From Isoetes taiwanensis (lineage: Eukaryota; Streptophyta; Lycopodiopsida; Isoetales; Isoetaceae): a stretch of DNA of 64,000 bases. The notes under the pieces were generated by a model. That model did no database searches and was not told the origin of the DNA. It saw nothing but the letters and a program-made list of their open reading frames with translations. Shown piece by piece: positions 22,021 through 30,156 of the stretch. The stretch covers positions 60,001-124,000 of the forward strand of contig JAJEKV010000410.1 of assembly GCA_021234155.1 (NCBI GenBank), written 5' to 3'. The position numbers were made by a program, and so were the translations under genes. The stretch's first letter is position 1, and every line of letters starts with the position of its first letter.

Positions 22021-23897
22021 TGTGACGGCCCCAGCTCCTATACGATGCCCCGATCGTATACAAACTGGAGATCATCCCTCAAACCAGCATTTGCTCGCTG
22101 ACATGAGGCCGTCCACCTAACATCGGGCCTTGCTGGTGGCCAAGAACCCGACGGGGAAGAATGGACGTGTCATTCATCCCGTCTCCCTCAGGATCGATCT
22201 AGCTGCGGAAGCGTAACACATATGAGCACATGACATCAATCAACAATAACAAACCCACCTCGAAGGGTGGTCCACCATATCACAGTAGCTGCAACAACAC
22301 ATCAGTACATCAACATAACATGAGGAAATCCTACCCAGGCTCAGACTCTTGGGGTAAGACTGACGGCTTGGGTCTCCGGATAACAATGCAGACATAATTC
22401 ATGGCAAATGGATTTGGCTGGCATAGAAACATGGTCGTTGGGTAGTCCACTCCATCCGCCCCTTCTGTGCATACTTTGCAGATAGGCTGAAAAGTATTGG
22501 AGCCTGACCGTAGCCTGCCGGGTTCATAGCCAAAGGGGCTACTACTGGGTAGTGTGACGATTAACTATCAGGTCTGGAGCGTGTGATTTGGTTTCGTCCA
22601 AATCATCGTGGCCTTTTCGGTTAGGCTGCACAGCTACCACTCCAGAGGTAGTGGGTTCGAGTCCCGTCCAGTCCCTTAAATGTGACAGTATGATTTGGAC
22701 AACTCATGCCCTAGTGGTGTGGGCAACTCGTAATAGGGTTGGGGGTCCAGATGGTTGTCATCACACTCCTTGGTGTTCAGTCCCTTGTAGATCGAGTTCG
22801 GTCCGCTCCCAATTCCCCCGGTTGCAAGCCTTCAAGGGGGGGCCTTGAGGGGAGGATAGTGTGACGATTAACTATCGCCTGAGCGTGTGATTTGGTTTTG
22901 TCCAAATCATCGTGGCCTTTCGGTTAGGGCTGCACGGGCTACCACTCGAGGTAGTGGGTTCGAGTCCCGGCCTTCCTTTTAAATGTGACAAGGTTGCATC
23001 TCCCAGCCCCGATGAGGCAGGAGGAGATCACTCTCCTCCGTAAGGTTCATGCCAATCATAGGGAAGCTAGAGAGCCAAACTGCCAGATAATGACTTGAAC
23101 CCCTAGAAGATGACGATCACCCAAGAGGTGTCGAGCCCATCCCAAGCACAAAAGGCTGTGGTATTAGGAATAGCCCACAACGTCATCACCGCCGCTATGC
23201 ACTGAGGGATCAATAGGATCGACAAGCCCTTCCTTAAACGGTCTAGCTCCGCCACCCACAAAAGGGCTCTTATGTTGTGCCGCATTAATTGGGAATTAAT
23301 GAGCTAAAACTATGATCATTCAATCTACTGGGCTCTGGGTCTCTACCCCCCCTTCCCAATACACAAGAGTGGCGCATAGAATGTCACAACATCATCATAC
23401 AGAACTGAATAATAGAATACATCTATTCTAACTATCGGATCTAACTATCGGATCAACCACTAACCCGCATCTTGGCTGGCTCCCACTCCTTTGAAAGCGT
23501 CCATGCTGCTGGATCTCGAGACTGCTGGTCTTGGATTGAGCTGCAACCTAGGAATTCCGATTCCTCTCCTACTGTTCAGGCGAAAAGGCGTCCAATGCTG
23601 CTCCAATCTGAGATTCAGGGGCTGGAAACCGAAAGGGTTTCCCTTTTAGGGTTTATGCCCCTTTATCTCCACGAATTTAGGGTTGGTCCCTTTTGGTCAA
23701 TGGGCCATTGCCACCTGGCAAAAAGATATTATATTCACATGTGGCCTTAACATGTGCAATATAATGGTTCACAGGGTCGTACCCTAGGGTACTACCCCTT
23801 TATAGTCGCTGTGTACATGTCGTCTGAGTCAACATGTACTAGTGACGTGTCAGTATAATATACGTATTCATACCGTATATTATTCTGGAACGTCACA
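22021..23897 (-). repeat. 5' LTR of element 1 (1877 bp)
   Basis: On the minus strand it begins TGTGACGTTCC and ends CCGTCACA, so the termini are inverted copies (TGTGACG/CGTCACA). Right after the start a perfect 10-bp palindrome (ATAATATACG / CGTATATTAT, plus-strand 23855-23864 and 23874-23883) is followed by GACACGTCAC. The flank outside is ACTTG; a paralogous region at 28254 shows the same flank without the insertion. A SINE-like dimer sits inside at 22550-22990. Confidence 0.85.
22550..22990 (+). mobile_element. tRNA-derived SINE-like pair inside the LTR
   Basis: Two direct copies (22550-22687 and 22857-22990) start TAGTGTGACGATTAACTATC and end TTAAATGTGACA. Each contains GTGGCCTTTTCGGTTAGG-like sequence (possible A box) and GGTTCGAGTCCC, a perfect pol III B box with T-arm symmetry. 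The spacing of about 40 bases between the boxes fits a tRNA head. The 170 bases between the copies are unrelated. No poly(A) tail is seen. Confidence 0.6.
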
Positions 23898-24385
23898 CAA
23901 GTTGCATGGATCTTATGGTTTAGAGATAGCATAATCAAATATGTACTATCAGCAAAGCAGCAGAGACATTTACACTCACCCAGAATGAAAAAAGCAAAAG
24001 ACAGTTCATATAAAGTACCTTTGAATATGTAATTGAATGCTTTTGAGAAACTTTTGTCAGGTAAAACGCGATCTGCAAATACCAAATATATAATGAGAAA
24101 AGCAAAATCAAACAAGCAGTCAAAATAGAAGTAGGTCGAGCAACAACAGCAAATACATGACTTATTTGGACTTTGGATCTAATTTTATTTCTACAGCCAT
24201 GTAGAGAACCTAACCCATTGGTCTGTGGGGTAGACAACAACACTTGTACACCTAAATTTCTGCAACTCCATTAAAACATAAAAAAATTGGAAGACAGTAA
24301 GAAAATGTTCGAAGAAAGCTAAAAGGGCATATCTTTACATCATTCAAATACAAGCAAAACTTCCAGAAACAAAAGTGGATAGTGC
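23898..24385. repeat. Segmental duplication, copy A
   Basis: About 490 bp match 28254-28740 in the same orientation, starting CAAGTTGCAT and including TAATCAAATATGTACTATCA and AATTGAATGCTTTTGAGAAA. The copy begins exactly at the outer end of element 1's LTR. Copy B therefore preserves the empty site. No gene is recognised in it. Confidence 0.85.
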
Positions 24386-24509
24386 AAAGAAGCTTCTTCT
24401 CAAGTTGTAGCTGGTGTAATATTGGAAAACGCTGAAGGTGCAAAAGGCATAAAACAACAAACCCATGATTTGGCATAGCAAAAAAATATAATTATAACAG
24501 ATGTTCAAA

Positions 24510-24959
24510 ACACAAACCATTAACACACAACTAACATTATTAACACAAACCATTGCATTTGACACATTTAAATTAAAATCCCCCTTAAACCCCCTTTGAT
24601 TTGGGTGCATATTCACACGGGGGTTACGTAGGGCAGCGAGAGCCTCAAAAAATTTACAATACATGTATAAAATTAACACCATTAAGTACATTCTCTCAAA
24701 CCTTATAGTATTTTGCAAATCTTAATATACAGTACACAAAAACTTGTACATGCATACCCCACAAACGAGGATCGCTATGTACGGTCCAGATCTTGGAATA
24801 AAGGGCAAATATGCCCATCCGACAGCTCTCGTTGCCCGAAGTAACCCCCCGTGTGAATATGCACCCAAACCAAAGGGGGTTTAAGAGGGATTTTAATTTA
24901 AATGTGTCAAATGCAATGGTTTGTGTTAATAATGTTAGTTGTGTGTTAATGGTTTGTGT
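24510..24959. mobile_element. 450-bp foldback MITE
   Basis: Two arms of about 118 bp (24510-24627 and 24841-24959) are inverted copies. The left reads ACACAAACCATTAACACACA... to CACACGGGGGTTAC; the right reads GTAACCCCCCGTGTGAATAT... to TTAATGGTTTGTGT. Each arm contains the terminal motif ACACAAACCATT twice. No target duplication is clear. There is no ORF for a transposase, so it is non-autonomous. Confidence 0.85.
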
Positions 24960-25189
24960 TAACTAAAAATGTTTTTGGCCCCTTCGGGGCCTTAAGGATG
25001 GTGTAGGGGTGTAGATATACACATTACCTAATACTCTAACGATGGATGGTATATCATAGCCTCACAAATCTAACAAACTAGAGGTGCTCAAATTATGGAA
25101 ACGAAAACATTGCATAGAATTAGACATATAATATTATACCAATACTAATATTAATACATGAGGTAGCATGTAATAATAGAATTTAACCC

Positions 25190-25335
25190 ATCGCGGTGGT
25201 GGTTTAGTGGTAAGGCCTTGGTTTGGGGTGACCCCCACCAGGGTTCAAAACCCACTAGCTACCATCGGGTGGGAGACGTGGGTGGGTGCAAGTCCCACCA
25301 ACCTTGCCTTAAAAAAAAAAAATAAAAAAAAAATG
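25190..25335 (+). mobile_element. tRNA-derived SINE with A-rich tail
   Basis: A box TGGTTTAGTGG (25201-25211) and B box GGTTCAAAACC (25241-25251) are at tRNA spacing, followed by GGGTGGGAGACGTGGGTGGG and an interrupted poly(A) of about 25 bases (25310-25335). Both promoter boxes fit the pol III consensus. The short body after the head is typical of plant SINEs. Confidence 0.75.
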
Positions 25336-25491
25336 AACAAACAGATAAATCCTCGTTGTTTTTTCTCCAAGTTGCATACATCAATACATGCATATAGCAT
25401 CAAACATTATAGAAAAAATGCACATCTATACCATTTCTTCGTTTACGTAAAACAAATGCCAAGCATTCTATACCACATAATATCTACATGA

Positions 25492-26041
25492 CGTCTTTGT
25501 TCCACGAACCAAATCAACTCCAATAGGAGCCACACTTTGCAAGCCAGTGAACGTCCTGAATTGCACCAGAGTTGAGATAAATTCCTTGGAAAGCTTAAAG
25601 ACGCATTTGCAAATTACACAGAGATAATCACTCACTTGTATGTTTCAACAGGAATGTCAGCAAAGTATGTCTCAACCAAAAGCTTCACACCACTCAGTTC
25701 AGTGGCAAGATAACCATAAGCCTTCTCAAAGGTTTGCAATTTAGACGCTTCAAGGTGAAGCACAAGTGCAGGTTCATCAAATTGAATCCATTTTGCACCT
25801 GCTGCTTTCAGCTCACCTATGACTTTCCTGCACATATAAGGCCACATATAAGGCCAGCTTAAATAACCTGAAACAATAAGAACTACTATCTAGGATAACA
25901 GCTTTAAGATTACCCATAGACTGGCAGCAAGGAGTCAAGCCGAGGAAGAAGATCAAATCCTTTGGCCACACCCTTTGCTGGCTTTGCAAATAACAGATAC
26001 GTGAATGGGCCAACAATAACAGGAACGGTCTCAATACCAAG
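25492..26041 (-). pseudogene. metE: Cobalamin-independent methionine synthase (MetE), three-exon fragment
   Basis: MetE transfers a methyl group from methyltetrahydropteroyl-polyglutamate to homocysteine. Three exons read on the minus strand with correct GT-AG sites and matching phases. Exon A 26041-25914: [17 protein letters not shown] and [20 protein letters not shown]. Exon B 25827-25636: [20 protein letters not shown], then [16 protein letters not shown]. Exon C from 25555: TFTGLQSVAPIGVDLVRGTK, after which family resemblance stops near 25492. This is part of the N-terminal barrel only; the C-terminal zinc and homocysteine site is absent. Because the introns are kept, it came from genomic duplication and not from a retrocopy. 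No stop interrupts the three exons. Confidence 0.85.
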
Positions 26042-26993
26042 CTGTAATAAAATGATTTAAATAAGCACATGATACACATGCATGTAGGAAAGGAATGCTT
26101 GTATGTGATGTCAGCATCAGACATCTATTGCCATATGGATGCCCTCAAATGCTTGGCAGTCTTCTCGGATCTTCAAGAAGTAGTTTTCTTGTCCCGAGAA
26201 AGACTCGGGGCAAATTTCAACTCCCTCTTTGGCCCCATACACGGGGGATAACCAACTACATGAGATGCCATTCTGATAGTGCAGACCAACTAGGAAAAGA
26301 ACAAAAACAGGGATTAACGATGCTATGCAGACAATTACAATATTCTCAAATTCTGACCAGCATTTCTGTTTTCAGCAGCTTATCATTCCGGCACCTTTGA
26401 AATTTTGAATGAAACATGTGGGAGGGCACGCTTGAAGCATGGAGTCTGCATTGGAGAGGTCAAGCAGATGGAAGGAATCCCTATGTCGCGGGAAATTGCT
26501 TATTGCCTTCTGCAACAATGTATAGATTGCAAACACTTAGGGTGCTTTCCCATGGGCAGAAAACCTCCAGGCTTCCTGAAGGTTAGGTCTGTTTGTCCGA
26601 TGTTCCCATGAGCTGAAAACCGAAGTGGCTGAGGTTAAGAACCTCGTTTAGAAAATAATTGCGAGGAATACTTTTGGACCTGGGCCTGACCTCATCCAGG
26701 TCCGGCCGTCCATGGGAAAGCACCCTTAGAATGCGGCAGGCGAGTGCAGTTCCTCATGGCCCATGCTGGCTTGGAGCCTTGGCAATGCTCTGGCGGATGG
26801 CATAGATCTGGGTAGAAACTTGTGCAATCTGTCTTCCTGTTCTACTTCATCATTATTCCCTGCAAGCACTTCTGATAAAGCTTCAAGTGCAAAATCACAT
26901 GAACACATGAACACATGAACAGTGAACATCATTCTGTGAACATCCTATTCATGCAGCCAGCTTCAATGTTTATCCTCCATTTCCACAAATCTT
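26042..26993. other. Unrecognised stretch upstream of the MetE fragment
   Basis: On the minus strand a polypyrimidine tract and TAG near 26290 precede an open frame ending at 26117 (GISCSWLSPVYGAKEGVEIC in it), which could be an exon of an unknown gene. Another minus frame at 26726-26932 has ALEALSEVLAGNNDEVEQED. I cannot name either. They do not belong to MetE. Confidence 0.3.
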
Positions 26994-27372
26994 TTACTTT
27001 TGGTAGCCCTCTCCTTGGATATCTGAACACTTCACCCGAGGTGCAAGAACAAAAATTGGAGGGGAAGAGGGCAAACGGTCATCAAACTCAGAATCCTTGG
27101 AAGGATCAATTTCTCTTACGACTTGTTGAGATACCGTGCGCCGAGTAGATCTAGCAAAATATTTGATATCATAGACATGCTCAGGTTCAGATCGAGGAAC
27201 TGAAACAGGCTTAGAAGCGGTGGCAGGAGAGAAGGTGTGGTAGAGTGTAATATCTTGAATGGGTTCTTTGTATTCAGGGCCAGCAGTAAGGCCCGTGATC
27301 TGCCATGGTGCCTTTAGTTTCTTCAGCAAAGCCTAGGCCGACGACACCATTTTCTTCACTGCCGCCATAGCT
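26994..27372 (-). pseudogene. Small conserved-looking protein with an early stop
   Basis: From an ATG at 27372 the minus strand reads MAAVKKMVSSA, a TAG stop, then an open frame to 26994: ALLKKLKAPWQITGLTAGPE, then YHTFSPATASKPVSVPRSEP, EHVYDIKYFARSTRR. The stop is one base from CAG. The style (basic N-terminus, short length of about 125 residues) suggests a small organellar protein, perhaps an accessory subunit of a mitochondrial complex, but I do not recognise it with confidence. The MULE-type MITE at 27407 begins 35 bases upstream. Confidence 0.45.
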
Positions 27373-27397
27373 ACCCTAAAATTGTGCAGGACTAGAT

Positions 27398-27852
27398 GGA
27401 AAGAACGGCGTAGGATAGTCTTACCCTGGATTGGGGGATCCCGGAGGTGTGATCCCGGAGGACGGGATCCCGGAGGGCGTGTGATCCCGGAAGGCGGGAT
27501 CCCCCGTTAATACTTCTAGTGATTAAAAGGTGGCTGCAGTTTAGGCCATTTTTGGGCTGGATTTTTGCTTGCTGATAGCAGCGGCGCTGCCCTCTCTTCC
27601 TCCTTGGCATCAAACTACAGCTCTTCTCAAGCCCATTCTGACCAACCTCGCACAAACCCCAGCCGATTCCATGGAGGATCGGCCAAGAAAAAAGCATGAG
27701 AAAACTTGGCTGATTTTCACTATAAGGGGCTTTTTTTTTCGCAGTTACTGCGCAGTAAGGGGATCCCGCCCTCCGGGATCACACGCCCTCTGGGGATCCC
27801 GTCCTCCGGGATCCCCCAATCCAGGGTAAGACTATCCTACGCCGGAAAGAAC
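27398..27852. mobile_element. Mutator-like MITE with 9-bp target duplication
   Basis: The element at 27407-27843 (437 bp) has inverted ends of about 90 bp beginning GGCGTAGGATAGTCTTACCC. It is flanked on both sides by GGAAAGAAC (27398-27406 and 27844-27852). A 9-bp direct duplication is diagnostic of Mutator-like elements. Subterminal sequence is a run of GGATCCCGGAGG repeats. No transposase is encoded. The perfect duplication implies a recent insertion. Confidence 0.92.
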
Positions 27853-28253
27853 GGATAATTCGAAACAAGTTAACAAGTTGAACCCTAAAAAAATCCTAAA
27901 AATAATGGGAGAATATCCACCACAGGATTTGCCCCCTTTTCTAAAATCAACGGCTAACAAAAGGGTGCATTCTAGAAATACAATTTAGTACACCTGGATG
28001 AATACGGCCACCAAATATGAAAACCTTAGAGAAAACAGTACAAAAACAGAAAAAAAAACCCTTGTTATAATGCTAGATATTCTAGGACAGAAAGCAACAA
28101 AAGTCTTAAACGTTGAATTTTGTGATGTCCCTTTAATGGAGTTCTGGTCCGTTTCCATTGAAGCATAAAATCCAGAAGTATTAGAGTTCTCAAATTGCCG
28201 TCATTGTTCCAACCAGACAATTCCTTCCAAGAAAATGAGACTCTAGCATGGTG

Positions 28254-28740
28254 TACAAGTTGCATAGATCTTATGGTTTAGAGATAGTATAATCAAATAT
28301 GTACTATCAGCAATAGCAGCAGAGACATTTATACTCACCCAAAATGAAAAAAGTAAAAGAGAGTTTATGTAAATTACCTTTGAATATGTAATTGAATGCT
28401 TTTGAGAAAGTTTTGAAGGAAAAAAACGATCTGCAAATACCAAATATACGATGAGAAAAGCAAAATCAAATAAGCAGTCAAAATAGAAGTAGGTCGAGCG
28501 ACAATAATAGCAAATACATGATTTATTTGGCTTTGGATCTGACTTTATTTCTATAGCCATGTAGAGAACCTAACTCGTTGACCTATGGGCATAGAAAACA
28601 ACACGTGCACCCAAATTTTTGCAACTCCATTAAAACAGAAAAAGTTGGAAGACAGTAAGAAAATGTTTGAAGAAAGCTAAAAGGGCCATATTTTACATCA
28701 TTCAAATACAAGCAAAACTTCCAAAAACGAAAGTGGGTAT
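28254..28740. repeat. Segmental duplication, copy B
   Basis: Paralogue of 23898-24385 with scattered substitutions and small indels. Its left neighbour is GCATGGTGTA, where copy A has the retrotransposon LTR, so this copy shows the pre-insertion state. Similarity ends near AAAGTGGGTATG. A minus-strand frame at 28698-29033 beyond it is unrecognised. Confidence 0.8.
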
Positions 28741-29404
28741 GATCTGCAACTCCGTTCAAGTGTTTTCAATCCTTTGACTTGGGATTGAAAAATTGAAATA
28801 AGGAATCCAACTTTCAAGTTTAGGCCATACCTGAGTATCATGCCATACTCTTCTCTCATTTCCCTGCTGGAAAGGTCCTTTCCATTGCGACCACCAGTTA
28901 AAAACGAAATCCAGAAGAACCGATGCAAATTTTCTCTAAGTGGCTCGGTGAACGTCACATGCCCGTCCCAAAACCCATGCCCTAACCGATGCCTTAAAAG
29001 AAAAAAAAAGGGAGTATCTTGAAATGCAAACAATCTTGCAGAAGCGAGATGCCATAACCGGCATTACTGATGCAATGTTGACACTAGAATAGAAGCATTA
29101 TCTGACGCCATAACCGACATTATGGGTGCAATGTCGACACTGGAATTGAAGCACTGTTCGATGATTCTACTACAATTCCTCAATAAACGACAAAACAAAT
29201 CTTACCGTAGTAGTTGAGGCATTCCTGTCATTCAGAATTGGCTAGCAACAACCATTGTGCAAGAGCAAATAGCTGTCGATTCAGCAGCTAGCATGAACGG
29301 AGGCGTGACCCTTCCTAACAGACTTTTTAACGGCCTACAATAAAACTATCAAAGTCCACAGTCAAGATGCTGCACAGACTATTCTCTTATTTCGGCATTA
29401 GTAT
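28741..29404. other. No recognised gene; a local 60-bp tandem duplication
   Basis: Near 29040-29160 two copies of GCCATAACCGRCATTAYTGR-type sequence with TGCAATGTYGACACTRGAAT lie in tandem. Nothing else is recognisable. Confidence 0.45.
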
Positions 29405-29645
29405 TATATATAGATGATTTTGTCGTCACATATTTGTAATGAGATAATAATATGTCCCTATATATGGTTGGCAAGTTTTATTTGAAGAATTTAATAAATT
29501 TTGTTATTAATGCACATGTTTTCATGTGAGTCGCTGCCTTTGAATAGGGGCTCTTGTACATTTATCCTTGTCTGCTATTGTTTGACATCTTTCCTTTAAA
29601 ATAACAATGGTGGATAATGTTGCTCACATCAGACTATTGTCACCC
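29405..29645. repeat. Dispersed repeat, copy B
   Basis: Same orientation as 13480-13735, with TTTGAAGAATTTAATAAATT, TTTGACATCTTTCCTTTAAA and AATGGTGGATAA in common. Divergence is roughly as in other old repeats of the window. Confidence 0.75.
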
Positions 29646-29917
29646 ATAGCTTAGTTGCTAGTTGACCTGAATATAAAAGACAGAATTAAAGCTTCATATG
29701 TATAAGCAGTTTTCAATGTGAGAACATGACATATTTAACAAAATTTATATTTCTATAGCAAAACAACAGAAGTGGAATTATCCATTATGATGCGCCCTTA
29801 TTGAAGGAGAGGTAGAAGTTGTTGAAAAGCACAATTTCATTAAAATGAGAAATTTCGTGATTCCAATTAGGAACGAAAATCCTTTTTAGTCCATTTTATG
29901 ACCATTTTTTGAGCAAT

Positions 29918-29976
29918 TATGGCGCCATTTAGCAAAAAAATGCACCTAAAGTGCCATTTATTGGCGCCATTATAAA
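29918..29976. repeat. Palindromic GGCGCCATTT repeat pair
   Basis: TATGGCGCCATTTAGC, AAAGTGCCATTTATTGGCGCC and ATTAT form a small inverted cluster just 3' of the ParB-like gene. It belongs to the family spread over 29.9-36.6 kb. Confidence 0.7.
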
Positions 29977-30156
29977 TATTAACAGTGCATATAATGAAGC
30001 TAAAGAAACATGAGATCACAAAATCAGTAAAAATTTACAAATTCATAGATTTGCATATCCATAAATTTGCCACAACAGGCAAGGACTCGGAAGAAAGAGT
30101 CTGTTTACAAAAGTATTATTGTACAATTTACATTATAATCACAAAAAAAATTCAGG

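Larger units (their letters stand above)
15793..23897 (-). mobile_element. Ty3/gypsy LTR retrotransposon carrying a histone-H3-like ORF, 3'-truncated (element 1)
   Basis: Read on the minus strand from 23897: a 5' LTR (23897-22021), a tRNA-iMet primer binding site (22019-22007), a leader of about 950 bp with stem-loop repeats, an ORF with histone H3 tail and fold (21048-19905), a second conserved ORF (19180-17659), a gag remnant, and protease-RT (17064-15793). Homology to pol stops abruptly inside RT just before the YxDD motif. RNase H, integrase and the 3' LTR are missing, so the copy is a 5' fragment. The gag capsid and zinc-knuckle region between the VWKARKL and DFIHGECHI motifs is also deleted relative to element 2. 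Element 2 at 49958-64000 is the diverged relative. Confidence 0.85.
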
